Positions 46,856 through 56,497 of a DNA stretch of 64,000 nt are shown piece by piece. Both the position numbers and the translations under genes were made by a program. The notes beneath the pieces were generated by a model that saw only the letters and a list, made by a program, of their open reading frames with translations, was not told where the DNA came from and made no database searches. The stretch's first letter is position 1; the number at the start of each line of letters is the position of its first letter. The stretch comes from Enterobacter wuhouensis (GTDB lineage: Bacteria; Pseudomonadota; Gammaproteobacteria; Enterobacterales; Enterobacteriaceae): contig NZ_SJOO01000004.1 in the NCBI RefSeq assembly GCF_004331265.1, forward strand, positions 1 to 64,000, written 5' to 3'.

Positions 46856-46890
46856 AACGGTAACCGCAAGGTTACCGTTTTTAGTCTTTT
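46856..46890 (+). terminator. Terminator after yadS
   Basis: A perfect 10-bp stem AACGGTAACC / GGTTACCGTT (46856-46865, 46870-46879), GCAA loop, then TTTAGTCTTTT. Confidence 0.93.
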
Positions 46891-46938
46891 CTCCCTCTCC
46901 CAAAGGGAGAGGGCCAGGGTGAGGGCATCAGCCCGCAC
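46891..46938. repeat. Intergenic palindromic repeat, copy 1
   Basis: Contains CTCCCTCTCCCAAAGGGAGAGGG followed by CCAGGGTGAGGGCATCAGCCCGCACC (quoted in two parts). The first part folds into a CCCTCTCCC/GGGAGAGGG hairpin. The same sequence occurs in reverse complement at 50239-50286. It lies between the yadS terminator and the erpA stop. It resembles a repeat often seen in Enterobacter and Klebsiella intergenic regions (from memory). Confidence 0.85.
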
Positions 46939-46941
46939 CTT

Positions 46942-47289
46942 TTAGATGCTGAACGAAGAACCACACCCGCAGGTGCTTGTCGCATTCGGGTTGGTCACCA
47001 CGAAGCGCGAACCTTCCAGACCTTCGGTGTAATCAACCGCGCCGCCCACCAGATATTGCAGGCTCATCGGGTCAACCACCAGCGCGACGCCCTGCTTCTC
47101 GATAGTCATATCGCCGTCGTTGATCTGGTCGTCAAAGGTAAAGCCATACTGGAAGCCGCTGCAGCCGCCACCGGTAATATAAACACGCAGTTTCAGATCC
47201 GGATTGTCTTCATCGGCAATCAGGACTTTCACTTTTTTGGCTGCTGCTTCGGTAAATTCGAGCGGCACTGCTACGACGTCATCACTCAT
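46942..47289 (-). CDS. erpA: Iron-sulfur cluster insertion protein ErpA
   Basis: A-type carrier that delivers [4Fe-4S] clusters to IspG, IspH and other targets. 115 residues from the ATG at 47289 ([13 protein letters not shown]. coli 114). The three cluster-ligand cysteines are in GGGCSGFQY and TCGCGSSF near the C-terminus. Note that dxr and uppS, also in the window, belong to the isoprenoid route that depends on ErpA-matured enzymes. Single gene between yadS and clcA. Confidence 0.95.
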   Translation of the reverse strand: MSDDVVAVPLEFTEAAAKKVKVLIADEDNPDLKLRVYITGGGCSGFQYGFTFDDQINDGDMTIEKQGVALVVDPMSLQYLVGGAVDYTEGLEGSRFVVTNPNATSTCGCGSSFSI

Positions 47290-47375
47290 TTTATGCTCCC
47301 ATGAATACTGCTTACTGCAATTGGGCAAAAATCACCCAATTCTTTTTTTCATTATCTAATACCCTGGTAATTCAT

Positions 47376-48776
47376 TCAAGTATTCCGCGACGCGGCCTGC
47401 TCAGCCTCCTGCTTCGCCAGGGTACGGGCAAGAATGGTGGAGTATAGCGGTTTTCCACCCAGGAATTGGGCTAATAGTGTCGCGCCAAGGCAGGTAATGA
47501 TCATTGGCAATATGAGCTGATAATTGTCGGTCATCTCAAGAACCAGCACAATGCCGGTTAACGGGGCGCGCAGGGAGGCCGCCAGCAGCGCCCCCATACC
47601 GGCAATGGCGAATGTTCCCGCCTCAAGATGGTACGCCGGGAATCCTGCGGCGGCGGCCATGCCGAACGCCGTTCCCAGCAAAGTACCGAGCGCCAGCATT
47701 GGCGCAAAAATGCCGCCCGGCGCACCGGAAGAGAAACAAAGAACCGTGGTGATCACCCGCGAAATAAAGAGGAACAGCAGCAGACCGACGCTAAAATTTC
47801 CCGCAGCGGCAATAGGGATCAGCCCGAAGCCGCCGCCCGTTGCGTTGGGTTCTATCAGGCCGATGATGCCGCATACCCCACCCAGCAAGCCGCCCACCAG
47901 CACCCAGTTGGTTGTCTTCCCGCCGTGAATGCGCTGGAACATATCCTGAGTGCGAATGATGAAGGTATTAAAAAGCGGGCCAACGATGCCAAAAATCATG
48001 CCGAGGATCAGATACAGCCACAGCGTATTCACCGGCGCATTGGTGAGTTTCCCTACCTCAATCACCGCGCCTTCGCCGTTGAAAATGCGAAAAACGATGC
48101 TCGACATAATCACGCCGGTAAACACCGCTTTAATGGAGATCAGGTTATAGCGAAACTGGGCGCGCATCTCTTCGATGATAAACAGGATGCCCGCCAGCGG
48201 CGCGTTGAACGCCGCGGAAAGCCCGGCTGCAGCCCCCGTTGCCAGCAGCGTATGGCGCGCTTCGGCGCTGCGCATCCGAAACAGATCGCCCACCATGCGC
48301 CCGACGTTCCCGCCAAGCTGAACCGTTGGCCCCTCTCGTCCGAGCACCATCCCCGCCCCCAGGGTGCCCATGCCGCCAATAAACTTCACAGGAATGACCC
48401 GCCACCAGCGCACCGGACGCAGCTCTTCAAGCGCGCCTTCAATTTCCGGGATACCCGAACCACCGGCCTCAGGCGCAAACTTGCGCACCAGAAAATAGCC
48501 CACCATAGCCAGCAGGGCCGATAAGCCGAATGCCCAAATCCACACCAGCCATTTGCTTTCTGCATACTCGGCAATTGTACCTATGCGCCAGTTGATCACG
48601 ACATTCACCGCTTTTTCAAAGGCGACACCGACCAGACCCGCAAGGATACCGACCACGGCGGCGGCCAGCAGGATCGCCAGCGGCGTTTTGTCGCGATTAA
48701 GCAGTCGCCGGATGCTGATACGGTGCTGCGCGCGCGCAAACTGTTGTTGTTCAAAAGAGGGAGATTCTGCTTTCAT
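47376..48776 (-). CDS. clcA: H+/Cl- exchange transporter ClcA
   Basis: CLC-family antiporter exchanging two chloride ions for one proton; helps in extreme acid resistance. 466 residues from the ATG at 48776. With this start the key residues take the same numbers as in E. coli: Glu148 (GREGPT, gating) and Glu203 (FIIEEM, proton path). An alternative ATG at 48797 adds 7 residues without a better ribosome-binding site. Selectivity segments GSGIP (about 106-110) and GIFAP are present, as are about 18 membrane helices and the C-terminal GKPLYS tyrosine. Confidence 0.95.
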   Translation of the reverse strand: MKAESPSFEQQQFARAQHRISIRRLLNRDKTPLAILLAAAVVGILAGLVGVAFEKAVNVVINWRIGTIAEYAESKWLVWIWAFGLSALLAMVGYFLVRKFAPEAGGSGIPEIEGALEELRPVRWWRVIPVKFIGGMGTLGAGMVLGREGPTVQLGGNVGRMVGDLFRMRSAEARHTLLATGAAAGLSAAFNAPLAGILFIIEEMRAQFRYNLISIKAVFTGVIMSSIVFRIFNGEGAVIEVGKLTNAPVNTLWLYLILGMIFGIVGPLFNTFIIRTQDMFQRIHGGKTTNWVLVGGLLGGVCGIIGLIEPNATGGGFGLIPIAAAGNFSVGLLLFLFISRVITTVLCFSSGAPGGIFAPMLALGTLLGTAFGMAAAAGFPAYHLEAGTFAIAGMGALLAASLRAPLTGIVLVLEMTDNYQLILPMIITCLGATLLAQFLGGKPLYSTILARTLAKQEAEQAASRNT

Positions 48777-48954
48777 TGCCTGTTCTTTTTTCGTCATACA
48801 AATCGCCGCAAGGAGTTTACCAGAGACCATCGCCCCGTATCCTGAAAAATCCTTAACATTTGTTTATGCATTAAGGAGGCAAAAATTTCATAACGTACGG
48901 CGGATCACTTAGAATAGTGCGCTTAATCATTTTATACGAACCAGGAACGACGCC

Positions 48955-50235
48955 ATGAGCAAGTCTGAAAACCTCTACAGTGCAGCCCGCGAGCTAATTC
49001 CAGGCGGCGTGAACTCGCCCGTTCGCGCCTTTACCGGCGTAGGCGGAACGCCGCTGTTTATCGAACGTGCTGACGGCGCGTACCTGTTTGATGTCGACGG
49101 CAAAGCCTACATCGATTACGTCGGCTCCTGGGGCCCTATGGTGCTGGGTCATAACCATCCGGCGATCCGCAATGCGGTCATCGAGACCGCCCAGCGTGGC
49201 CTGAGCTTCGGTGCGCCAACCGAGATGGAAGTCAAAATGGCGGAGCTGGTGACCGAACTGGTCCCGACCATGGACATGGTGCGCATGGTGAACTCCGGGA
49301 CCGAAGCGACCATGAGCGCCATTCGCCTGGCGCGCGGCTTTACCGGTCGCGACAAAATCATCAAATTCGAAGGCTGCTATCACGGCCATGCGGATTGCCT
49401 GCTGGTTAAAGCCGGTTCCGGCGCGCTGACCCTCGGTCAGCCGAACTCACCGGGCGTGCCTGCAGATTTTGCCAAACACACCCTGACCTGCACATATAAC
49501 GATCTCAGCACCGTTCGTGCGGCGTTCGAGCAGTATCCGCAGGAAATTGCCTGCATCATCGTTGAGCCGGTCGCGGGCAACATGAACTGCATCCCACCGC
49601 AGCCAGACTTCCTGCCGGGCCTGCGCGCCCTGTGCGATGAGTTCGGTGCGCTGCTGATCATCGACGAAGTGATGACCGGCTTCCGCGTGGCGCTGGCTGG
49701 GGCACAGTCGTACTACGGCGTTGAGCCGGACCTGACCTGCCTCGGCAAAATCATCGGCGGCGGCATGCCCGTCGGCGCGTTCGGCGGTCGTAAGGATGTG
49801 ATGGAAGCTCTGGCGCCTACCGGCCCGGTTTACCAGGCGGGTACGCTCTCCGGTAACCCGATCGCGATGGCCGCAGGTTTCGCCTGTCTGACCGAAGTGG
49901 CGCAGCCGGGTATTCATGCAACCCTGACCGACCTGACCTCGCAGCTGGCAAATGGCCTGCTGGAAGCGGCAGAAGAAGCCGGTATTCCGCTGGTAGTTAA
50001 CCACGTGGGCGGCATGTTCGGGATTTTCTTCACCGATGCGAAAACCGTGACCTGCTATCAGGACGTGGTGAAGTGCGACGTTGAACGCTTTAAGCGCTTC
50101 TTCCACCTGATGCTGGAGGAAGGCGTGTATCTGGCACCGTCCGCGTTCGAAGCGGGCTTTATGTCCGTGGCGCACAGCAAAGACGATATCAATAATACCA
50201 TCGACGCGGCGCGCAAGGTGTTTGCGAAGCTCTAA
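48955..50235 (+). CDS. hemL: Glutamate-1-semialdehyde 2,1-aminomutase
   Basis: PLP enzyme that makes 5-aminolevulinate from glutamate-1-semialdehyde, the C5 route to haem and cobalamin. 426 residues, equal to E. coli. The PLP lysine is in [13 protein letters not shown] (about 265), and other fold-type I aminotransferase motifs are [17 protein letters not shown] and [10 protein letters not shown]. Divergent from clcA and convergent with fhuB. Confidence 0.97.
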   Translation: MSKSENLYSAARELIPGGVNSPVRAFTGVGGTPLFIERADGAYLFDVDGKAYIDYVGSWGPMVLGHNHPAIRNAVIETAQRGLSFGAPTEMEVKMAELVTELVPTMDMVRMVNSGTEATMSAIRLARGFTGRDKIIKFEGCYHGHADCLLVKAGSGALTLGQPNSPGVPADFAKHTLTCTYNDLSTVRAAFEQYPQEIACIIVEPVAGNMNCIPPQPDFLPGLRALCDEFGALLIIDEVMTGFRVALAGAQSYYGVEPDLTCLGKIIGGGMPVGAFGGRKDVMEALAPTGPVYQAGTLSGNPIAMAAGFACLTEVAQPGIHATLTDLTSQLANGLLEAAEEAGIPLVVNHVGGMFGIFFTDAKTVTCYQDVVKCDVERFKRFFHLMLEEGVYLAPSAFEAGFMSVAHSKDDINNTIDAARKVFAKL

Positions 50236-50238
50236 GAT

Positions 50239-50286
50239 GTGCGGCTTGATGCCCTCACCCCAACCCTCTCCCACGGGGAGAGGGAG
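50239..50286. repeat. Intergenic palindromic repeat, copy 2
   Basis: GTGCGGCTTGATGCCCTCACC followed by CCAACCCTCTCCCACGGGGAGAGGGAGC. It is the reverse complement partner of the element at 46891-46938, and the two agree at most positions, including the GCCCTCACCC block and the CCCTCTCCC hairpin. It begins 3 bases after the hemL stop. Confidence 0.85.
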
Positions 50287-50296
50287 CAAACACTAA

Positions 50297-50330
50297 AACG
50301 GCAATCTAAGGATTGCCGTTTACTTTTATT
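50297..50330. terminator. Terminator between hemL and fhuB
   Basis: A perfect 10-bp stem AACGGCAATC / GATTGCCGTT (50297-50306, 50311-50320), TAAG loop, followed by TACTTTTATT. It lies between convergent genes and ends right at the fhuB stop. Confidence 0.85.
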
Positions 50331-52311
50331 ACCGGCTCTGCTTTCTCAACAGATAAATAAAGTACGGCGCACCGATAAAGGTCGACAGCAGGCCCGCCGG
50401 GATCTGATACGGGAACAGCACCATCCTTCCACACCAGTCGGCAAAGACCAGGATCAGCCCCCCCGTCAGGGCGGACATCATGATATGCGGCATCGTCCGG
50501 CGGAAGCCCATCATTCTGGCAATATGCGGAGCCATTAATCCCACAAAGCTCAGCGGGCCGATGGTCATGGTTGCCGTAGCCGTCAGGCACGCCGCCAGCA
50601 GCAGAAGCGCCACGCGCGTTGGCGTTAACGCCATCCCCACCGCACGCGCGGTTTCACCGCCCAGCGGCAGAATCGTCATCCAGCGGCGGCACAGCGGAAC
50701 CATCGCCAGCAGGACAATCATGACGATCCCGGTATGTACAACCTGGCTTCCGGTCGCGCCGTAGGTAGAGCCTGAGATCCAGGTCAGGATCTGTGCCATG
50801 CGCGGGTCCCCGCTCGCCTGCAGCATCATCAGCAGCATGGTGAATGCGGTGCTGAGCGCCATCCCTGCCAGCAGCATACGGTGCGGCGAAAAGCCACCAC
50901 GACCGGAGGCAATCAGGATAATCAGCAGCGTCACGGCCGCACCAATACTCCCGGCAGGCATCAGCCAGCCAAAGGCATTTCCCGGCACCAGGAACAGCAT
51001 CAGCACCACGCCAAAGGCCGCACCGGAGCTGATCCCCAGCACTTCCGGGCTTGCCATCGGGTTACCGGTCAGGCGCTGGATAATACAGCCCGCCACCGCC
51101 AGCATCACCCCCGCGATCAGCGCAGAGAAAATACGCGGCCAGCGCCACTGCAGCAGTTCATGGAGTAAATCACCCGTCGCCCAGTGCCAGCCCGTTGCGT
51201 CACGCCCTAAAGAGAGCGCCGCAAAGGATGCGATAATCAGCACCGCCAGCCCGGCCAGGCTGAACCACAGCACGGACTGACGCTCGGCGTAAACCTTGTC
51301 GCCCGCATCCATCGCTGGTGCGCTGATGCTGCGCAGACGCGGCAGTAGCCACAGCAGCAGCGGGGCGCCGATAAGCGCCGTCACCGACCCGGTGGAAACC
51401 TCCATCCAGACGCGTGCCAGCCAGAGAATGATCTGATCGGAGAGCCAGAGGATCAGCGCGCCAATCAGCGGCGCCAGCATCAGACGCGCCAGCAGGCGGC
51501 GTGCCCCGAGCATTTTCGCCAGCAGCGGCGCGAACAGGCCGATAAAGCCAATGATGCCCACCGCGTTAACCAGCAGCGCACTTAGCACAATCGCCAGCGT
51601 TAATGCGGCAAGGCGAGCCAGCGACAGTGCCAGCCCCAGGTTACGCGCCACGCCGTCGTCCAGCCCCATTAAGGTCAGCGGACGCAGCAGTAACAACGTC
51701 AGCACCACGCCGCCAATCAGCTGCGGCCACAGGCGCTGCACCACGCTCCAGTCGGTCTGGGTGAGCGTACCGGTGCTCCACAGGAACATGCTTTGCAGCT
51801 GATCGTGATGGAACAGCACCAGCAGTTGGTTAATAGCCCCGCAGTAGAGGCTGACCACCAGCCCCGCCAGAATCAAGGTAACCGGAGAAAGACGTTTCCC
51901 CCACGCCACGCCAAAGACCAGCGCACCCACCACGCAGGCGCCTGCAAGCGCGGCAAACTGCGAGGTTAACGCCCCCGGCAGCGCCCACAGCGTGGTGATG
52001 GTGATCCCGAGCTGCGCACCGGTCGCGACGCCGAGCGTCGTCGGCTCGGCCAGCGGGTTACGCAGGACCTGCTGGAACAGAACGCCCACCAGCCCTAATC
52101 CGGCTCCGACCAGGAGCGAGATCGCCAGGCGCGGCAGCAGGCTGTAGTGGAACAGCATTTGCTGAATATTGTCGATATCCGGCACGGCAAGCGCGGCGCG
52201 CCACTGCCCTGGCGGTAACGCCGTCGACAGGTTGAACCCGCTTAACGCCAGCGCGGCGAGAAATAAAAGGGCCAGCAGCAGCGCCGGGAAGCGGGCAATA
52301 CGCATATTCAT
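50329..52311 (-). CDS. fhuB: Ferrichrome ABC transporter, permease FhuB
   Basis: Inner-membrane permease for Fe3+-hydroxamates (ferrichrome, coprogen, aerobactin). 660 residues, equal to E. coli. It is a natural fusion of two FecCD-type halves (about 1-330 and 331-660), each with about ten membrane segments. Both halves contain the Gly-containing cytoplasmic loop that contacts FhuC. It overlaps fhuD by 4 bases (ATGA, 52308-52311). Last gene of fhuACDB. Confidence 0.96.
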   Translation of the reverse strand: MNMRIARFPALLLALLFLAALALSGFNLSTALPPGQWRAALAVPDIDNIQQMLFHYSLLPRLAISLLVGAGLGLVGVLFQQVLRNPLAEPTTLGVATGAQLGITITTLWALPGALTSQFAALAGACVVGALVFGVAWGKRLSPVTLILAGLVVSLYCGAINQLLVLFHHDQLQSMFLWSTGTLTQTDWSVVQRLWPQLIGGVVLTLLLLRPLTLMGLDDGVARNLGLALSLARLAALTLAIVLSALLVNAVGIIGFIGLFAPLLAKMLGARRLLARLMLAPLIGALILWLSDQIILWLARVWMEVSTGSVTALIGAPLLLWLLPRLRSISAPAMDAGDKVYAERQSVLWFSLAGLAVLIIASFAALSLGRDATGWHWATGDLLHELLQWRWPRIFSALIAGVMLAVAGCIIQRLTGNPMASPEVLGISSGAAFGVVLMLFLVPGNAFGWLMPAGSIGAAVTLLIILIASGRGGFSPHRMLLAGMALSTAFTMLLMMLQASGDPRMAQILTWISGSTYGATGSQVVHTGIVMIVLLAMVPLCRRWMTILPLGGETARAVGMALTPTRVALLLLAACLTATATMTIGPLSFVGLMAPHIARMMGFRRTMPHIMMSALTGGLILVFADWCGRMVLFPYQIPAGLLSTFIGAPYFIYLLRKQSR

Positions 52312-53195
52312 GCTTTGCCTCCCAGGGCGTTATCCAGCACGCGGGCAAAGTGCATGGCCGACAGCGTCGCGCCGTAGAACCACACCGCCGGTGCGCGCAG
52401 GAAGCGCTGCTCGCGCACGAACGGCATCGCCTGCCAGAGCGGGGTTGCCATCAGCGCCTGCATATCGCGCTCGTTGCCATGATCGAAGCACAGCACGTCG
52501 ACGTCACGAAAAGACGCCAGGCGGTCAATCCCGACGGCGGTGCTGCCCCAGAAGGTCATTTCCCCTTCCCAGGCATTGCGAATACCAAAGCTGTCCAGCA
52601 CTTCCTGGAACAGACAGTTTTTGCCGAAGACCAGCATATGTCGGGCGTCCAGCAGCGTCACCATCAGCAGCGGGCGGTCACCGCGGTTGGCAAAGCGCGG
52701 TTTCAGGGAGGCGATCAGCGCGTCGAATTCGGCGAGATGCCGTTTCGCCTCGGCTTCCCGGTTCAGAAACTGCGCCATCTCGTTGATGGAGTTTTTCGCC
52801 ATCGTCAGCGGTTTTTTCCCGTCGCTGAAGGAGAACCCGCGGCCGGGGGCAATCTTCGCCATGGTTTCTTCCGACGGGCCATAGCCCGCAGACCAGAACA
52901 AAAATGACGGCTTCATTTGCGTCAAAAGCTCGAGGTTTGGCTCCGTACGCAGGCCGATGTCGATTACCGAGTCCGGCAGCTTCGGCTCGTTCACCCACAG
53001 GTTGTAGTTTGGAATATCCGCCACGCCGTACGGCGTGATGCCCAGCGCCAGCATCAGCTCAACCGGCAGCCATTCCAGCGCCACAATACGGTGCGGATCG
53101 ATTGCGGCAGCGCGCGCCGCGTTCATTTTTAACAGCAGCGGAGAGAGCGCCATGGCCGTCAGCAGGCGGCGGCGGCTAATCATTGAGTCCAGCAT
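52308..53195 (-). CDS. fhuD: Ferrichrome-binding periplasmic protein FhuD
   Basis: Binds Fe3+-hydroxamate siderophores in the periplasm and hands them to FhuB. 295 residues (E. coli 296). The N-terminus MLDSMISRRRLLTAMAL carries a twin-arginine-like signal (SRRRLL, then a hydrophobic stretch and cleavage near ARAA). The class III bilobal fold has the motifs ALEWLPVELMLALG and VWFYGATLSAMHF. It starts on the last base of the fhuC stop (TGATG, 53195). The start could also be the ATG at 53183. Confidence 0.95.
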   Translation of the reverse strand: MLDSMISRRRLLTAMALSPLLLKMNAARAAAIDPHRIVALEWLPVELMLALGITPYGVADIPNYNLWVNEPKLPDSVIDIGLRTEPNLELLTQMKPSFLFWSAGYGPSEETMAKIAPGRGFSFSDGKKPLTMAKNSINEMAQFLNREAEAKRHLAEFDALIASLKPRFANRGDRPLLMVTLLDARHMLVFGKNCLFQEVLDSFGIRNAWEGEMTFWGSTAVGIDRLASFRDVDVLCFDHGNERDMQALMATPLWQAMPFVREQRFLRAPAVWFYGATLSAMHFARVLDNALGGKA

Positions 53196-53992
53196 CAGTA
53201 CACAAAGCTCACCGGTGCAGCCCCGGCAGGGTGAGGCAAAATACCCATAGGAATACCGTAGATGTGCTCCAGCGTTTCGCTGCGCATCAGCTCAGCTGGC
53301 GTACCCTGGGCAATCATCTCCCCCCCGCGCAGCGCGACGAGGTAGTCGCAGTAGCGTGCGGCCATGTTGATATCGTGCAGCACCGCAATCACCGTCAGGC
53401 CGCGCTGCTGGCTTAAACGATGCACCAGCGCCAGCACGTCAACCTGATGGGCAATATCCAGCGCGGAGGTCGGCTCATCCAGCAGCAGACAGCGGCTGTC
53501 CTGCGCCACCAGCATCGCTATCCACGCGCGCTGGCGTTCGCCGCCGGACAGGCTATCCACCAGACGGTGCGCCAGCGGCTTTAGCCCGACCAGCGCAATC
53601 GCCTCTTCCACTTTCTCTCTGTCGGCCACGCCGAAGCGCCCCAGCGCCCCGTGCCACGGATAACGCCCAATCGCCACCAGCTCACGCACCGTCATCCCTT
53701 CCGCCTGCGGCAGTTGCTGCGGCAGGTATGCCACTTTGCGGGCAAAGGCTTTACTGTTCCAGCTCTCAAGCGGTTGATCATCCAGCATAATATCGCCTTC
53801 TGACGGCGGCTGATGGCGCCCCAGCATTTTCAGCAACGTGGATTTACCGGAACCGTTGTGGCCAATCAGGCCCGTGACTTTACCTGCGGGGAAGGTCAAA
53901 GAGAGCGGATGCAGCAGGGTGCGCCCGGGTACGCGGAAGGAGAGATGGTTGAGCGTGAAAGTGGTGTCGGAGTGGATCTTATTATCCTGCAT
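53195..53992 (-). CDS. fhuC: Ferrichrome ABC transporter, ATP-binding subunit FhuC
   Basis: ATPase of the ferrichrome importer. 265 residues from the ATG at 53992 (MQDNKIHSD), equal to E. coli; an earlier in-frame ATG lies across the preceding hairpin region. Walker A GHNGSGKST (44-52), signature SLSGGERQR (about 145), Walker B LLLDEPTSAL (about 168), and switch His in VLHDINM. Directly followed by fhuD. Confidence 0.96.
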   Translation of the reverse strand: MQDNKIHSDTTFTLNHLSFRVPGRTLLHPLSLTFPAGKVTGLIGHNGSGKSTLLKMLGRHQPPSEGDIMLDDQPLESWNSKAFARKVAYLPQQLPQAEGMTVRELVAIGRYPWHGALGRFGVADREKVEEAIALVGLKPLAHRLVDSLSGGERQRAWIAMLVAQDSRCLLLDEPTSALDIAHQVDVLALVHRLSQQRGLTVIAVLHDINMAARYCDYLVALRGGEMIAQGTPAELMRSETLEHIYGIPMGILPHPAGAAPVSFVY

Positions 53993-54005
53993 GTCAGCCA
54001 ACTTA

Positions 54006-54033
54006 AATAAAAAGGGCACGGCGAACCGTGCCC
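54006..54033 (-). terminator. Hairpin terminator between fhuA and fhuC
   Basis: On the minus strand an 8-bp GC-rich stem GGGCACGG / CCGTGCCC (54026-54033 with 54014-54021), TTCG loop, is followed by TTTTTATTT. It lies in the 50-base fhuA-fhuC gap, so it probably lets only part of the transcripts reach fhuCDB. Confidence 0.85.
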
Positions 54034-54042
54034 AAAGAGAGA

Positions 54043-56292
54043 TTAGAAGCGGAATGTCGCGGTAGCAACAACCTGACGTTCAGCACCCCAGAAGCATCCG
54101 TAGGTGTTGAAGCAGCTCGCAACGTATTCACGATCGAACAGGTTGTTCACGTGAAGCGCGACGTTTGAGCCTGCCATGCCTACGCGCGCCAGATCGTATC
54201 TGACCAGCGCATCCACCAGGGTATAGCTGCCCACGGTGAAGGAGTTCGCCGGGTCGCCTTTGCTGGAGCCGGTATAACGGACGCCAGTACCCAGCGTCAG
54301 GCCAGACAGTGGGCCATCAAACATCGTGTAATCCCCCCACACGGATGCCATATGCTTAGGCACCTGCGCAGGCGTGTTACCTTTGTAGTTGGTGTCGGTG
54401 GTGTATTCAGCATCGGTATAGGTATAGGAACCCACAACGTTGACGCTCGCAGACAGCGCCGCTTTCGCTTCCAGCTCTACGCCACGAGCACGGATCTCAC
54501 CGCCTTCAACCGACCAGAATGAGCCCGCTGGATCTGCCATCAGGTTGTTGGTTTTGGTCAGCTGATATACCGCACCGGTGATAACGATCGGACGATCGCT
54601 CGGCACGTATTTCACGCCCGCTTCGTACTGCTTTCCTTTTGACGGTGCGAAAATGTTGCCGCTCGCTCCGGTCTGAGAAGCGGGTTCAAAGGACTCGCTG
54701 TAGCTGAAGTAAGGGGTTACTCCGTTGTCGAACAGGTAGTTTACGCCACCACGCCAGGTGAACTGTTTGTCATCACGTTTAGCCGTGGTGTTATATACGC
54801 GGTTGTACGAGTCCTGATCTGCCCAGTCATAGCGACCGCCCAGAGTGACCAACACCTTATCCCACTGCGCCTGATCCTGAACGTACAGACCGGTCTGCTT
54901 CTGGCGGTTGAGAATTTGATATGCGCCAGAGTTTGCCGGATCTTTTGATCCAAAATCAAAGTTGCTGTTAACCGGATGATAGAGATCCAGCAGCGGCACA
55001 GAGTCGTCGTAACCGAACCAGGAGTTGATGTCATTACGCATACGCATAAAGTCAACGCCGGTCAGCAGGATATGATCCACCTGGCCGGTAGCAAATTTGC
55101 TCTGCAGCTGCGTATCTACGGTGAAGTTCTGCAGTTTCTCATTATCGACAACGTATTTACGTGCCAGATAATGGCCTTTATCCGCTGGCGCTAAGGCCGC
55201 ACACTGTTTACTGCCGGCGTTCGCCGGGTCGGTGCAGACGCCATAACCGTAAACGCTGTTTTGCGAGGTTTTGTTCTCTGCAAAGCGCAGGTTCTGACGC
55301 ACGGTAAAGGTATCGTTGAATTCGTGGTCGAAGCTATACCCCACCATTTTCTGGTTACGGGAGTAGGTATTGTTCTTCGCACCTTCGTTGAAGTCAGTCG
55401 GGAGACGATCGCCGTTTGGCAGCGGATCAACGGTTCCCTCTTTTGGCAACCAGCCGTAATAGCCCGTTTCAGGCTCGTTCTGGAAGTAGGAAAGGAACGT
55501 GAAGGTGGTTTTATCATCCGGACGCCAGGAGAAAGACGGCGCGATGGCATAACGCTGTTCCCCTTTGTCCTGCTGCTGCGCATTGTTGGAACGCGCAACG
55601 CCGGTCAGGCGGTAAGAGTAAACACCGTCCTCGTCGATGGCATCGCTAAAGTCAAAGCCGGTCTGGAACAGGCTGTCGGTACCGACTTTGAACTGGATCT
55701 CTTTCAGCGGCTCGGTGGTTGGGCGCTTACTTACCATGTTGAGCAAGCCACCCGGGCTGCTTTTTCCGTACAGAACGGAAACCGGACCACGCATGATTTC
55801 GGCGCGCTCCAGCATATAAGGGTCAATCACCGCGTCGTTATAGAAGTTGCCCTGCATCTTCATACCGTCGAGGTAGTTATTCTGACTCTGGCCGTCGGCA
55901 GCAAAGCCGCGAATGACAAGATAGTCATAGGTATTTGACGCACCGCGAGTACCTACCGCCACACCCGGGGTGTAGCTCAGCGCTTCTTTAACAGAGCGTG
56001 GCTGATGCAGCGCCATCTCTTCGGCGGTGACCACGGAAATAGACTGTGGAACCTTCTGAATCGGGGTGTCCGTTTTGGTCCCGGTCGCGGATTGTCTTGC
56101 GGCGATAGTCGCGGCAGGTCCCCATGCACTTTCCTGTGCAGCCGGTGCGGCGGTAACAGTAATGGTTTCTTCTTTATTAGGGGTTTCGGCTGCGTGAGCA
56201 AAAGCAGACATGCCGGCAACCGCTGTGGCGACGACGACCGCGATTTTCCGCAGCGACGTGTTAATTGGCTGAGCAGTATTGGAAAGCGCCAT
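54043..56292 (-). CDS. fhuA: Ferrichrome outer-membrane receptor FhuA
   Basis: TonB-dependent receptor for ferrichrome; in E. coli also the receptor for phages T1, T5 and phi80 and for colicin M. 749 residues from the ATG at 56292 (MALSNTAQP), close to E. coli (747). Signal peptide to about residue 34, then the TonB box (ETITVTA, about 41-47), the plug domain (about 55-195, with VPQSISVVTAEEM), and a 22-strand barrel ending in the aromatic residue of TATFRF. The CFNTYGCFWG cysteine pair near the C-terminus is present. A Fur box is upstream. Confidence 0.96.
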   Translation of the reverse strand: MALSNTAQPINTSLRKIAVVVATAVAGMSAFAHAAETPNKEETITVTAAPAAQESAWGPAATIAARQSATGTKTDTPIQKVPQSISVVTAEEMALHQPRSVKEALSYTPGVAVGTRGASNTYDYLVIRGFAADGQSQNNYLDGMKMQGNFYNDAVIDPYMLERAEIMRGPVSVLYGKSSPGGLLNMVSKRPTTEPLKEIQFKVGTDSLFQTGFDFSDAIDEDGVYSYRLTGVARSNNAQQQDKGEQRYAIAPSFSWRPDDKTTFTFLSYFQNEPETGYYGWLPKEGTVDPLPNGDRLPTDFNEGAKNNTYSRNQKMVGYSFDHEFNDTFTVRQNLRFAENKTSQNSVYGYGVCTDPANAGSKQCAALAPADKGHYLARKYVVDNEKLQNFTVDTQLQSKFATGQVDHILLTGVDFMRMRNDINSWFGYDDSVPLLDLYHPVNSNFDFGSKDPANSGAYQILNRQKQTGLYVQDQAQWDKVLVTLGGRYDWADQDSYNRVYNTTAKRDDKQFTWRGGVNYLFDNGVTPYFSYSESFEPASQTGASGNIFAPSKGKQYEAGVKYVPSDRPIVITGAVYQLTKTNNLMADPAGSFWSVEGGEIRARGVELEAKAALSASVNVVGSYTYTDAEYTTDTNYKGNTPAQVPKHMASVWGDYTMFDGPLSGLTLGTGVRYTGSSKGDPANSFTVGSYTLVDALVRYDLARVGMAGSNVALHVNNLFDREYVASCFNTYGCFWGAERQVVATATFRF

Positions 56293-56315
56293 GATGGATC
56301 TCTGATGGAAAAGTG

Positions 56316-56340
56316 AATGATAACGTAAACGAGAATTATT
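56316..56340. promoter_or_regulatory. Fur box upstream of fhuA
   Basis: AATGATAACGTAAACGAGAATT plus ATT lies 24-48 bases before the fhuA start. It has the GATAA and AGAATTATT half-sites of the 19-bp Fur consensus and closely resembles the E. coli fhuA operator. Iron-loaded Fur would repress fhuACDB from here. Confidence 0.8.
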
Positions 56341-56497
56341 ATTATGACCGCAGAATAATATGCGAAACGCTGGCTGCATAGCAAGCAGTAAGCGGCCCTA
56401 CAAGATTTAAGGGTTTAAGAATTAATCAGATGAAAATAGAGGGTTAATGAAGTTAGGGAAATGATCGCGAAAGCCCGTCGAAACGGGCCTCAGGGAC

